A stretch of 64,000 bases of DNA from contig MEHQ01003258.1 of the NCBI GenBank assembly GCA_008828725.1, forward strand, positions 62,001-126,000, read 5' to 3'. The translations under genes were made by a program, and so were the position numbers. The DNA is from Saccharina japonica (taxonomy: Eukaryota; Sar; Phaeophyceae; Laminariales; Laminariaceae). Of the stretch, positions 1 to 12,993 are shown piece by piece. Below the pieces are notes generated by a model. It was given only the letters and a program-made list of their open reading frames with translations. It ran no database searches and had not been told where the DNA came from. Numbering within the stretch: position 1 is the first letter of the stretch; each line of letters begins with the position of its first letter.

Positions 1-1952
1 AGGTGGCCAGCATCGGATGGTGGCCGGCGCTGTCCAATGAGATAGCGATCTGGGGTCGTTGCGGTCACTAAAATACAATCGTACCCTGTTTTGTCCACAA
101 ACCCATCAGGTATAACCGAGTTTGGCCACTGCTCTAAAAAAAACAGAAAATGAAGAGCCGCACACTGCAGCAACTTGCTCAGTGAATATTATTTATAGTA
201 TTTGTAAGCTACATGCAGCACGACATAAGATAAGTGGAATACTAATAATTCATCCGAGGAAAACTTTATTTATTTGTTTGTATGTGTGTCCTTGCGCAAT
301 CAGATATTGGAGCCACACTATACTCCTGTAACTGCTTACTATCGACACTGCTCGCGTAGCACTAAATACTCGCACGCAGCAGTAGTAGATACAAATTATA
401 ATGTTCTTACTCGCTCTACATACATCCATACTTGTACCCTCCCTGTAAATGCATACACTCCAGCCAACTTGTATGCGCGTGCTCGTGTAACTGCCGGGTG
501 TGCAGCTTGATTCGGGATGCATACTCCATCGTTTTCATTCCATACTTTCTTCAGGTACGTATTATATGCACCGCATGTTTTTCACAACTAAAACTTGGCC
601 TTTCAAGTCCGGCTTCGAACGTTCTTGTAAATTATTATATAAAAATTCATCTTTAAGCTGCATACATCCGTTGTTATTTGTGCAAGAATGCCATAAAAAA
701 CAATCGAATATTTTCGTAGAGGAGAACGACATATATATAGGAAATGGAATAATTCATCCCCGAGGAAAACATTTATTTGTGTGTGCATTCTGCTCGTGAT
801 GCTTCTGTAACCGGGTGTAGTTCTAAAGGTACCTTACAGTTTTCACAGATACAATCCGAGTCTTTGGGACAAAGTCAGATGCGAATGTCATCAATGTTTG
901 CAGCAACCTGCCCTTGTGAGAGCGGCAGAGTGAATTACAACGCTTGACATCATCCCGCTCGCTTTCACGGTCCACGGGGATGTATTCAACGGCGAGACGA
1001 TCGGCGAGGGGCGTTGAAGTCGACCCTCTCGCCACAGCAGCACTGTGAAATGTAGAGAGCACCTACACCGCTAATACTCGGGGAGATGTCGTGCGAAGCA
1101 ATATAAACCTCGACGATGCAAAGGGCCGACAAAATGTCTCCTGTATGATACTACTCTATTTTTTTTTAAAGTCACCGCTTTGTGTTTGTGACTATCTCCC
1201 CCCTGTCAAGATTCAATAACTGCTCGACATGCCACTCAAGATCCGAGATTGTGCCTGCTTCTCCCTTCTCTCTCTCCGCCCCCGCACGCATTCGCGGCGA
1301 GGTAAGCGGGGAGAACGAAGGGCGAGGGGCGTCGGAGCCGATCGTCAAAGATAGATCCCGAAGAAAAACAAAACCCTCGAGATATTGAGGTGCCGAGATT
1401 CCGATACTGAGGCCGGCCCGGAATTAAAATTAAGTATCGTGCGTGCTGTAGGGTTGAACACCATTAATGTATATATATGCATATTACGTACATCATTACA
1501 GCAGGCGGTAGCTGCCAGCCCGCAAACAATCCGTGTGCGTGAAACGTAGACCATTAGTCGCAGGCAGTTGTCCTGATACGCCTGTTGCGTAGTCGGTTGG
1601 TCCAAGTGCTGCTGTTAACGGTGCTAACTGGGTTGCTGCGTGCTTCTGTCTCAATATAAAGCGGAGGCCCTTCCCTCTGTAGCCTCTACTCGTGGTTGTG
1701 TTTCTGCTACCGCTTCTACTGCGAGCTGTCGCTGCCCCAACTATATTCCTGGTTGCAACTGCTGTGAATATATATACCAGCATACGTAATCGTAAATAAT
1801 ATACGAGTACTCGTATACAGATCATCACGTATGCATGCTGCGTGTACAGTCGTAACAGTACTACTGTCGTATTACCAAGACTGAAAATTACCGAGCAAGC
1901 ACCCACCAAGCAACGTTACGCTGTATCCTATCGTTTTATACTTCGTCGTTGG
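1..1952. other. Noncoding stretch, no gene recognised
   Basis: The open frames here are at most 137 codons, overlap on both strands and have no recognisable motif. The only structure I see is a short direct repeat: a ~35-bp AATTCATCC..GAGGAAAAC segment at about 242-275 recurs at about 748-783. Confidence 0.5.
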
Positions 1953-2108
1953 GTCGTTGTTGCCGGACCTGTTCGTCGCCATGGCTCGGTCCACCCACAC
2001 CAAGGACCACGCCGGCTTTACCCTCCCCTTGTCGTTGTTGCCGGACCTGTTCGTCGCCATGGCTCGGTCCACCCACACCAAGGACCACGCCGGCTTTACC
2101 CTCCCCTT
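1953..2108. repeat. Perfect 78-bp tandem duplication
   Basis: Positions 1953-2030 and 2031-2108 are identical over 78 bp. The unit is a multiple of three, so a frame open across it simply repeats 26 codons. The lack of any difference between copies points to a recent duplication. There is no sign that the frame is a real gene. Confidence 0.9.
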
Positions 2109-2311
2109 CTAACTCAAATGCCTGTACTGTCGTTTGGTGTGCCCATCGGTGTCAGTTGGTTGACGCGGTAGATTGTTCTGGTTAGAATTGGGGTAGGACG
2201 AGCTCCAATTTCGCCTGGCGCGGATGGCGCCGTGAGCTCGGGCATAAGAGCCTAGCGGCAGGACGCTGCTAGATGCACACGTCGTCTACTTTTGACCCCT
2301 TGTATAGATCA

Positions 2312-2474
2312 TCTGTGGGTTTCCTTTGGCAAGCGTGTTTTCGCAGGAGAATTAGGCTTGGACGGAGTGATCGTCTCCTACATACAGTCCATGAGTAAGT
2401 TGGACCAAATCTGGATTCACCTCTTTGTGCCAAAAATTGATTCAGTTAATTGTGTCACGAGTTTACCTGTGCAT
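2312..2474 (+). repeat. Dispersed repeat R3, copy 1
   Basis: This ~160-bp segment recurs in the same orientation at 20342-20500. The best-conserved core is AGGCTTGGACGGAGTGATCG, followed by a shared CTGGATTCA block and a shared TTGTGCCAAA block. The copies are clearly diverged. No terminal repeats were seen, so the class of element is unknown. Confidence 0.65.
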
Positions 2475-3844
2475 ACCCGAATCCAATGTCCGGTATACTG
2501 GCCGTTGTGCACGTGCAGGATCTATGTCGCATTCATTTTTCTGCCTCACCTCCAACATGGGCGGTGTTGAACGAAAAATCCATGCTTCCTTTGATGCGGA
2601 ACTCCGATGACGTGGCAAGGATGGCACCTGCGGAAATGCAAAGGTCGTCTTTTTTACATCCTTTCGTAAGGACCCAAACCCTAGCATTTGACCGATACAT
2701 ACATAGTAATGGTCTGTAAATCAAAATAATGTGGACAGGTTTCGAGGGCGTTTACAAGCACTATAACCATAACAACGAATAGTGAAATGATGTTCGAATA
2801 CATAACGCCGTGGTATGTAACCAATTTGAGCATATCCTACAGCATCCTTGACATGGACCAATATGGGACATTCTCGTACCGTGAGGTTATTGCGCGTTGT
2901 GCGGCAGAAAGGTACGAGGTTGTGCAGCAGTGATTGGCCTATTGCAAGCGTAGTATTACTTCGGGTCCCGCAAACGTTTCCCAGACGCCAATACCCAATA
3001 AATAGTGATCGCCCCGAGACTTTTACCAAATCCCTCTCTATGGCTCGACGAACAGAGGGAGTTATATCGTTTGTAAGAAGGTGTAAGGTCGTTCGGTTCC
3101 AGACGAGAAGGCCCTCTCGAAGACGTTTGGAATTCATGCTCCACAAAGCGCGAGCAACGTTGGTTTATTCCGCGGCCCTCACTGCCCATACGTGGATATG
3201 GATACGCCAACAGGAGCTAGACAAGAACGAGGCCCAAACATAAAAAAAGTTAACTCAGAGGTGCTCAGAAACGAGGCGCGCAGGCGCGCATGGTAAGTGC
3301 TCACCGACCGAGGATTGCAATATGTAAACCTTTATTCACCGGGAACTTAACAAACATATATAGCATGCTAGAGGTTGACTCAACGTCATTCACGTCGGCG
3401 TGATTATTGAACAACACGTCACTTCAACGAATATAGTACAAACTTATCGTCCACCTCTGATTCGTTGGTCCACATGCTATTCATTTTATGTTTTCTAAAT
3501 ATTCTACCAAGGAATTCGACTGATTCTTAAACAGGTTTTCGTAGGGCCTGCACGTTGTGCGAACATCCCTCCGACATAAAGTGCAGCCACGACTTCGGTG
3601 GGGGTTGAACCCCTGATATATTGCGTTCGTGTACGTAACATCAAGAATAAACTACTGAGCTGCTCAGTCACCGCTGACTAGAAGTTGCTTCCGCAACATG
3701 TTTGTTGTAATATTTGAGTTACAATACTCAGCTTCTCAGGTAGCGCCGCCTAAGGGGTCTTCTAGGAGGTAGTGCTATATAGCCAACATGTCTTTCCATC
3801 GAGGTTTAACATCTATTTTCGGCAGAACATCATCACAATAAATC
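2475..3844. other. Noncoding stretch, nothing recognised
   Basis: Overlapping open frames on both strands near 2720-3240 (up to 141 codons) show no family motif and mirror one another, so I do not call a gene. Confidence 0.4.
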
Positions 3845-4740
3845 GAGTCAATGTTGCTGTGTTCTTCAAAACCAAGTCAATTTCAATCCCAACAGTGAAA
3901 TCAAACTAAGTTCGATCCTCAATCCCTAAACTCCAGGCGAGTAACACCAACTGAAGAAACACAAAGTCAATTCCGATGAAAACACTAAAATGAAGTGTGT
4001 TTCGGCCCGCATACCAATTCAAGACTATTTCGACCATCCACACAAAAACAGAGGAACTCGACGCCAGCACTAAAATCTACTTAGGTTCGGCGCACACACC
4101 AAAGCTGATTATATCCCTACAGGAAAACTAGGTCACGTTCGACCCGCGTACAAACGAAAACGGATTTCGACCCCCCTCGAAAACAAGCCAATTTCGATCC
4201 CAACACTTTGTCCAAAATACTGTCGATCGTCCACACATAACATTAACTTAATATCGATCCCACAAACGAATTCGAGTTAATTTTGTTCCCTACTCAAGGG
4301 AGCTTCGATACCTACTGTAGATGAAAAAGACACTTCCATTTCTACCCGCAGGCTAAAATCAAGTATTGTTCGACCACTACGCAATCAACTGCGATCTCTA
4401 CACTGTGCGAAAGTCAAGTTCGATACCCTACACTGAAATCAAGTCAATGTCGACGCTCACACTTACTCCGAATGATTTCCAGTTGACATGCAAAAACAAG
4501 TCCATTTCGACCACACAACTGTCAACAAGTTAACTGGGATCCCTACGTACAGAGAGTAAAAAACAAGTCCATTTCGACCACTCACAAAAAGAAATCAGTA
4601 TGTCCCAACACAAATAAAATTAATTCAAGGCCGGCCGACAACAACCATGTAAATTCCAATCCATAGACTGAAAACACCACAACATCGACCACAAACACAA
4701 CAACCATTTATTTTTGATGCCCTACACTAAAACCTAGTGG
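3845..4740. repeat. Decayed tandem array, unit about 30 bp
   Basis: About 900 bp built from diverged versions of a roughly 30-bp unit that reads like AAGTCAATTTCGATCCC followed by an AACACTGAAAT-like stretch. The TTCGA(T/C)C core recurs at roughly 25-40 bp intervals throughout. Units vary in length and sequence, so the array is old. The composition is A/C-rich on this strand and almost free of open frames. Confidence 0.75.
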
Positions 4741-5413
4741 TATTGAGAGCGTGTTATCTTGCGTTTTATACATACAAACGGGCCCATACAGCAGGAATCC
4801 GTGTTATAGAAATACGAGTATCAATTAGTCGTACTGTTCTTGACGTGCCTATACTATCAGTCTATCGATACAGTTGAACTCCGATAATATTACTATATAT
4901 TGTAGCTACTCGTAATTCGGCTGACAACAATATGCGGTTTTGTTGGGTCCTGGTTGTTGTACGAGCTGGTTCCACGAAAAGGCGTAACATTCCGCCTTTG
5001 GGAAATAACAAACGGGATACACTGCTTTCTTCAACACTAGGGATATCCACACGACCGCATGAACAAGGAAAGCACATCGGTGAAGCGAGTTTTGTCGTGC
5101 GAGTTGTAGTTCGCGAGATATGGACATTGTCGTACTACTTGGGGAGGCGCTATTTCACATAGGGATGATATTCCTAGAGTTAAAACCAAGATAATTTGAA
5201 AGCAGTAAATATATCGGTCAGTACGTCGACATATTCGACACTAGGCATATTGACATGATCGCATCAACAAGAGGAAGACGTTCGTGACACTTGTTTTGAT
5301 TTGCAAGCCGTGAGGGGCTCTTATAAGAAACGCCTCCCAAAGTACTAGAACAATATATGGAGCAACTTTGGCACCTTAGGGGAATATTTACTCTTCACGG
5401 GAATCATTTTTTC
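4741..5413. other. Noncoding, with weakly related segments
   Basis: Segments at about 5030-5158 and 5235-5358 share an ACACTAGG(G/C)ATAT block in direct orientation and a GGGAGGCG block in inverted orientation. This suggests a small rearranged or hairpin element. No gene seen. Confidence 0.35.
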
Positions 5414-5675
5414 ACCTTGGTTTTTGAGAGTTGGAAAACGACTTGGTTGACAGGGTTGTGGAAACAAACAAAACAAAAACATGACGGCTGGACGTCTTTT
5501 AAAAACTAGATATTTCGTGCGTGAGGGGCGTTCAAAGTTGCCGAACAAATCATAAAAAAATCAAATGTCTCCAAAGAACGGAAAAAAAAACGTCCAGTCG
5601 TCAGTTTTTTCGTAGTGTCATGACGCACAACCCTGCCAAGTTTCGTTGTCCAACTAAAAAAAAACAAGGTGTAAA
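5414..5675. repeat. Imperfect fold-back (hairpin) element
   Basis: A left arm at about 5414-5508 and a right arm at about 5580-5675 are inverted copies over some 95 bp. Both carry CACCTTG(G/T)TTTTT, then AGTTGG, then CAGGGTTGTG, then GACTGGACGT-like blocks. The loop is about 70 bp. This shape fits a fold-back or MITE-like DNA element with no coding capacity. Confidence 0.7.
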
Positions 5676-6699
5676 GTTGCGAAGGTGTAAAGCTCTGGCT
5701 GTCGCTGGAACCAGCTCGTATATAGATGTGGTTGTGGTTTTTATCAAAAATTATTTGCCCAAACATGGCCTACAGAAGGCGGCAAATGGTCGCTCAATTC
5801 ATCTAGGTACAGCCGGTAGGGGCGCTCCATTCCATGCTGGCGAAGCAGGGTCTCTAATGCCACCTTCGACGCCTTCTTACCTATTTATTTAATTTATTAT
5901 TGCTGCAGCATTATACTACAGGTGCCATCCAAGGTTGACCGTTCCGGCTTTTTAGAGAGGGGAGGAAGGTGATGAAATATCCCCGGCTAAGGTCCAAAAC
6001 ATTATCACATACCATTCTGGGCATGAACAGGGCGACTTAATATTTTTTATTGTACTATTTTTTACCGGGTTTCAGCCCATTTCGTCTATTTCGGTAAGGA
6101 TTCTGGAAACATGCAAAACCCGGGGATGGTCCTTAAATATCCCCGCTTTTTCAAAGGTGGTCAGATCGATCTGATATTTTTCAGGCCAGGGTAATTTTGG
6201 GGTGGGAATTACGAATCCGTGTTCGGACTTTTTATTATTATTTGTTTACTGAGATATAGACAGTCCTCTTTGAGATGGCTTCCCCCAGCCCGCCAAAGCC
6301 AGCACTCATTGGAGGACCGCTCCCACAGCGAGTATGGGTGTAAGCGACTTTCTGGGTAGCTCTACCCCCCCTAAATAGACCAAGCGGAATCCATTGCCGA
6401 GGTGACCCAAAAACAAAAGTTCGGGAAGACGGCGAAAAAAAAAGGTTTGAGCCGAAGGGGACTTTTTTTTCTGGGTCCCTTTTTTAGACGTCGTTTTTGA
6501 GTGTTTTAGAGCGAACCACGAAGTCGATTTTGGATTTTGTTTTTCTTTCCTCAGTGTGGGACAGCCCGAAACGGTCAACTGCGGATGGCGCCTACAACAA
6601 ATGTCATGTGTTTCATTGGTTTTTTGACAAGACGAGAAAACGGGCATTGGCTTGACTTGCTTACGTAGGTGATTGTAATGGTATACTTAACCGTCCGCG

Positions 6700-7000
6700 T
6701 CAAAACCACCCAAGCAACGGGTGCGGGTATACTGCGGTGTTCTTCGATTTTTCATGCTTTTCCCCGGCGGAACCCCGGATTTTGGCTCAAACTGTTCGTC
6801 AAAATTTGTGATACACCCCGTCCTCCGCGTCTACACGACCGAGCCACGGGCGTGAGTATACTAGAACCCACACGCTTTCCCCCCCCGTATATTTTGTGTT
6901 TGCCCGGCCATAGAACGGGTATTGCGTCGATTTTGTTTTTTCGTTTTAGTGATACACCCAACCTCCCGCATCTACACGGCCGAGCCACGGCTACGTAGTT
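6700..7000. repeat. Short tandem block, period about 137 bp
   Basis: The block GATACACCC..CCGC(G/A)TCTACACG(A/G)CCGAGCCACGG occurs at about 6811 and again at about 6949. A weaker related segment ending in GGGTATAC lies near 6704. The open frames that cross it differ between copies, so this looks like repeat DNA and not coding sequence. Confidence 0.55.
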
Positions 7001-9608
7001 CGCATGAAGACAGTGACGTTTATCAACAGCTGTTTTGTTTTTTGGTACGTTTAAAGTACAGTAGTATACAGCATAGTTTCGAACGAACAGCAGCGTAGCA
7101 GAGTGTCCACTTCTTTCTTTTTTATGTGGTGTTCCCTAAATAACGGGCTTCGGTTTGATGTTGTTTTCATTTGAGTGATATACCCGACGGTCACAGGTGG
7201 TGGAGCGCTCAATTCTGGAGGAACGGTCCGTTGTCCGAATGCCCCGACTGTTTGGTTTTTACTTGCTGATCCTAGCCCTGCGTTCTGCTACGTCATACTT
7301 GCACGTGAAGACGGGCTCGAGCATCTCTTATGGAAAAAAACAAATCAACTAAGTAATCAGCGGTACTCTCCATGATAGTGGCATACAGATTTCCATATCT
7401 AGTACCGCGGGTGACCCGGGTTTCAACCGGAACGGTTCGGGCATTTATTTTCCCTAGAACAAAAGGCCCGGCATTCTCTCGTTTACCGACGTAAGTTAGT
7501 ATATTATATATTAACCTCGTATGAACTTGGACGGCGAGTTACGCTGAATGTATGTAACAAAGACAGCTTCGGCCACACCAAGCAGCCTGGGCCGCTGTCG
7601 TACCGACTAGGTATATTTTATCGGTATCTTCTGCTTCGTGCCGCCGGTAAGCATATTCCTCATGACTTAACGAGGAAATAGGTATGTACCTCATCGCCGA
7701 ATTCGATTTCTAGCTAAAGTGACAGCATACCTGTACCTGGTAGATATCGTGTTTGCCGATGGTACATATTTACCTTTTGTTTTTCAAACGTTCTTTAACC
7801 AATCCTGATTTCTGAACTTTGTTTTTGAAATGTTGGTCTGAACGTTTTACACCATATTCGTTGTGTTTTCAATAACACCTTTCAACAGTCTTCTTTGTTT
7901 ATTTCAGTGTGTTCGGCTTCACTGTCAATTTACGCATCGAATTAAGATGCAGTAAGTTGTCCCAAAGACAATTAAACTCTTGCACCAGCTGATGTTCCAT
8001 TACCCAAACTCTTATCAATAAACACTACACAAGGTTTCACACGGTAAACCGAACGCTTTAGGTCAGCAATGAATGGCTGAACATGAGGCCGGAATGAATT
8101 TGGCCTTTTTCAAGTTCGATGGAGATATAAATCCAATAAGTTCTGTCGTAACCACTCTAAGAGCACAACCACCTTTCGCATGCGATCCACAATATAATCG
8201 ATATACACCAGGTGTACAATTGGTTAGATAGCGCCTAACTTTTAAAGTGCATTTGGTCTTGACGTTATATACCGCACACACTCAAATAGCTTTTACATGG
8301 CTTTTTAGGATTCTACCAAATCATCGTGCATCTAAAAAACGATCAAAGCACGCGGTTCAAGGTATGGGCGGACCTCAAACCAACAATCTACCATACCACC
8401 GCATACGTACATTTGTAAGCACGTTCGGATGACCTGCTGCATCCACTTTATGGACGATCTACCATTGGGGCAGATTCGAGTATTAACTACTAATGAGACG
8501 TATGATAGTGAGTCTGATATTAAATTGATTTTGAAATGTAGGTATCTCCAGCCTGTGACGGCCTTCTCGCGCGGGTTCTTCGCCGAGATACCGAGCGACC
8601 GGCGCCGACGATGCGATCGCTCGGCGTCAGAATCGACAATGGAAACTTCCGCAATCCACGAGGCCTCTCAGCATTTTCACAGAACGCTTTGCCACAGGGA
8701 CTAATTTTGTTTAGTAAACTCTTCGGGGGCTTCCTGTCCGACATTCGGTGCCTTGGGAGGGTCGCCCGCCCTACTGACTGTGCCGTCGCTAACGACCTCT
8801 GCCGGGGAACGTAAGGTCGAGACCCACGGCATGTTCCGCCTTTCAGGCATAAACACGCGTTGCAGGTTTCGTCAGTATGACTTGCAAAATGTCTGTATAC
8901 GTCCGATAACCCAGTCAGATTGGTTCGGATAGAGGAGCATACCCTGCAAGAGTCAACCGAGCAGCCTGGCTTTGCGACGTGAATGCAAGCGAGAACATGG
9001 CCGATGCGTACTTTGGCGGGCGCAGGCGTGTAAAGACGGGGGAGGAAAGGCGCGGTTGGCCGGGTTCGCGTATCGCCGTGACGCGCACGGGGAGGGAGCA
9101 CGGTAGAACAAAGAGGGCTTGAGAGCTTCAAATACACAAAATAACCACACCTCTGACGTCACCCTAGACGGAAACGTACGGACAGTTATGTATTCACTTT
9201 GAGACCTCCACAGTCTCTAATTTTTCTATCCAGAGTGGCACGCACCTTGAACCAGACAATGCATTGGTCCCATTGTCGAAGACTCGAAAAACTAGCTCAA
9301 ATGGTTTAGCTTTCTTTTTACCCATCCGCCGGAGGATACAAATATAAAAAGGTGTCCCCGTCACGCGGGCCCATAGACGGCGGGGCACTCTCCAAAGAGA
9401 GGAAGGGGAGCCTGGGCACGCTCGAAACGCAAACGTGTTGGAGAGGAGAAAATGCTTGGGGGTACAAGGCTCCCGCGAGAACCGCCTCAAATATATACAC
9501 ATATATATTGTGGTCGCATTATAAGTCAAAATAACGGATTTTCAATGGGAAAACTCTTCAGTACGATAAGGGGAAGGGTGCGTTTAATAATGTTTCTGTG
9601 GTTAGGGT
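7001..9608. other. No gene recognised; GC-rich block at 8550-9110
   Basis: Most of this stretch is plain noncoding DNA. At 8520-9137 on the minus strand a 205-codon frame is open through a GC-rich block. Its product is rich in Arg, Pro and Ser, and contains one Cys-x2-Cys-x15-His-x3-His run that could be a zinc finger of the kind seen at the N-terminus of some LINE proteins. The opposite strand is also open in places, as is common in GC-rich DNA, so I leave it as an unproven ORF. Confidence 0.3.
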
Positions 9609-9679
9609 CCGTGGTTTTCTGCTTTCGGGAATGTTATGAGTGATCAATGTTGAAGCTCATGCTGCACATTGTCGGATGG
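9609..9679 (+). repeat. Dispersed repeat R1 (possible retroposon 3' end), copy 1
   Basis: A ~70-bp segment containing CTTTCGGGAATGTTATGAGT and ending TGCACATTGTCGGATGG recurs at 26551-26621 and 55450-55515, always in the + orientation. Each copy is followed by a different A/T-rich simple tail, here an AAAAGAAAATAATTATAATG-like run. A shared 3' end followed by variable simple tails is typical of LINE or SINE 3' ends. Confidence 0.6.
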
Positions 9680-11645
9680 AAAAGAAAATAATTATAATGT
9701 TTTTGTGGTTGTGGTTAGTTTTCGTTGCGATGTCGTTGGATTTGTGGTATTGTAGTGTGCATTTGTTTGCCTAAAGATTACTTTGGTCGAATCCATGTAC
9801 GAGTTTGTGTTGTGATTTCGTGTAATATCGTGCGATACCAAGTGATTTTGTTGGGTTTTGGGCGGATATATCCTAACCCGTACGTGACTATACGCTATTT
9901 CAAGGCATTTGATTGATATTCAATTATTTTGTGGGCGTTTCATCTGATATCACGAGTACACCATACCATTCGCTAGCTAGGACCTTTAGGGGATGGTTTT
10001 GTCTTAAACAATGTGTACCTGTGGTCCGCATATCGGAATCGTCGTCCGCGCTCGGAATATGGTGGCAATTTTCTCGCTATATGCAAAAGCGGCGCAGCCG
10101 CGTTTCTCGCTTGTTTCTTGTCCCCGTTTGGGTCTGGTTTGGGTCAGGGTTAGGGTTGGGGGTTGGATTGGGTCTACGCCCGTACCTGGATCCCACCAGG
10201 AAGTGCTTCTTAGCTCGCAAAACAATGCCAGAAGTGAACAGTCGGCCCCTACAAAAATCGTAGCAAACTAAATGTAAAGGGAACTGAAGGTGAACACTAA
10301 ATCATGTCTTGAGTAGAATAAATTAACTAAACAAACTGGCGTTGTATTGTATGCTTTGATGAATTGGCCAAACGGGGGCCGGGTGTTGTAGCAATACAAT
10401 AAATTTCGTTTCGCAGGAAAAAATTGAGTTCATGGGAAACCGTTGCGAACAAGCCGTGCGCATATTTTTACTGTCGGCCTGGTTGCGTGGTTGATAAAAT
10501 ATTAGTGTGGTGGTATTATCTCGCGCCATTAGGCACACCTTTGTGTGGATAGTAGTGTATACAACAACACCATACATATAATTTCGTTGTGGCATATCGG
10601 CTGTGTTGTGTCGTCAATAACGTTTTTGGTGGTGAGATCACCCCGAAACCTTGCGTGACGAGTGACGACTACAAGTGCTGCTCCTGCTTTCTTGCCCTAT
10701 TTGCCAAGCTTCCTCCCTAGGATCCGGGGGCATGGCGACTGTCTTCTGTTCCTGGGGATGTGGCTAGGGTTTGCTTTGACTGCATAGATCTAGGAGGGTG
10801 CCGATTATTTTGCGCTACGAGTACTGGCATCGCACTATTTTTGTGATTGGCCAGGTTAATACATACATGCTGCAAGCTGTCGATAGTGTCGTGATATTGA
10901 TCACGTTAATACTTGGTACACACGGTGGAAAAGCATGCTGGCTGTGCCCCCCCCCTTATGCAGTCGGCTTTCCCTTGTCTTGATCACCCTGTCTTGCCAG
11001 CGCCTACCACACCTCTAGCTCATCCACCAGCCAGCTACAACCTCAAACATCAGCCCAACAAAGCTCTGACATCACGTTGAATGTTTTACAACATGGCCTT
11101 GGTCTCATCTCGACCGGAAACGAGATCACTCCTTGGCTAATCCCTCAAGATGTTCGGCGGACTTATGTATCGTTTTGACTTTTAGTTGCATGTCACCGCG
11201 TGACTAGGGATATATCATACGCTCGGGTGGGTTCCCATGACTTGGTTCTCCTGAAACAAGGGGCGCACGCACAATAGAAGCGATGGTATCATATCCGGAT
11301 ATCTCATTGAGATTTTTCATAAGCAAATCGACATCTACGTGGTGTCGATAGGATCAGCTTCGATATTCAACGAAGGGGTGTGTTCTACAGTGAGTGGTAA
11401 ATTTCTAGTACGTTTTTGGGGGTGCTTTACCGAGCTTGTCGGATATAGAGAGGGTATTGTTTTGTCGTAGGAATATACAGCTCAAGAAGAAACTATAGGG
11501 AACGATATTTTTCACGTGTAAAGATCGAAAGGTCCTTATACCCCCGCCCAGCTCCGACACTTACATACGTAAATGTTATTTTCAACACCTCCATATCAAA
11601 TAAATTATACGAATGTGGACGTACACTTTCGAAATGTTGGAGTAA
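9680..11645. other. G/T-rich and plain noncoding DNA
   Basis: 9680-9960 is strongly G/T-rich on this strand, with many GTG and TTTG runs. A short TTAGGG-like tract (AGGGTTAGGGTTGGGGGTTGG) lies near 10147-10167. Beyond that I see no gene and no clear element. Confidence 0.4.
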
Positions 11646-11667
11646 TAATCTGAGTAATTTACGTTCC
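11646..11667 (+). repeat. 22-bp direct repeat flanking copy B, left
   Basis: Identical over all 22 positions to 12994-13015. It adjoins the gag-side edge of the fragment directly. Best read as a target-site duplication made on insertion. Confidence 0.85.
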
Positions 11668-12993
11668 CGCTCGTGCAAAAGGCGCGTGTACGAGTAAACG
11701 CAGGCACAGGCGGCGCGTCGAACACGGCTTTAGACGCAGGAGGCACGGTCGCTGGACGAACTTGCTGGGCGAACCTCATGAGGTCGTCAACCTACAGGCG
11801 AAGGTTATCGTTCACCATTTCGCTCATAACGGGCCTCGCCGCGGGCCCGGAGAGCAAGATGATGTTGTTGAGTGTGTGGCGGCGCAGGCCGGCCGCAGCG
11901 GACGCGAACGATGCGTCGATGGGTGCAAGCCGGGAAATATAAACACGGTCGCCGGCGACGGTATCCGAGATTCCAACGGTAAGTACCGACATAAGAGCCT
12001 GGCGCAAGAAGTCAAGCCGGTCAGCGACCATGAGCAGATGGTCGACCGCCCCTTCCGCGCGAGGCCCATACGCGGCCACTGCCGCCATGACCTTGACGGC
12101 CTCACCCACAAACGACTGAAGATCTGCTGCCGACTCGCCGATGTTCGGGGGCAGGCGCCCCCTGAGCACCCAATGCTTTCTGGAAGGCATCTTCTTCATA
12201 GTGCGATGTCGTCCGGGAGCTGGGAAGTTTGGACGTGACGCTCTCTCGCGTTCCCACCTTCCCGCGAGGCCGGCTCGCGGTCGCCGAGGTTTTCCATAAG
12301 CTGCTGGAGAAGGACCTCGACGTGAGCGGTCTTCGTTGCACCGGCAGCATTCGCGTCTCGAATGCCACCGATAGATACCAGCACGTTATCCAACACGGAT
12401 TTCATGTTGCGTACCTCGCTGTCGATGCGGGAGAACTCGGAGGCAACCAGGTTTTTCCAATGCAGGATCTCAGCAGGTGTTGCCGCTTCCCCCGCGGCCG
12501 CCGGTAGCGGTGGCGAAACAGCGGTCGATCAACAGCAGCAGCAGCCTTGGCCCGTCGAGCCTCGGTCTCGGCTGTTGCCTGTCGAGCCTCGGCCTCGGCT
12601 TACACAGCAATCGCATCCTCAGTACGGCGTGCGTCCACCCGTGCTTGCGCCGCAGCTACAGCGGCGTGCGCATTTTCTTCTGCCCGGGTATGCGCAGCAG
12701 CCAAAGCCGCCTTAACGTCGTGCGCAGCAGCAACCCGAATAACCTCAGCCTTCGGTGACTTGCTCTCCTCGGACATACTGGGAACTCAAACCTAGTATGT
12801 ATCACACCTTGGACCTGTAGCTCTGACTCTGCTGCACTGCGCTATCACGTGCAGGTCACAATTACGAACTGGGCCAGGTGTATCACGGGCTACGATCCAT
12901 ACTACCATGTATTTCTGCATTCATCTGATTGACCAAACTTCTTACGTACGTACACAACTCACATTATCTCATTCTTCCGAGAATATTATGCAT

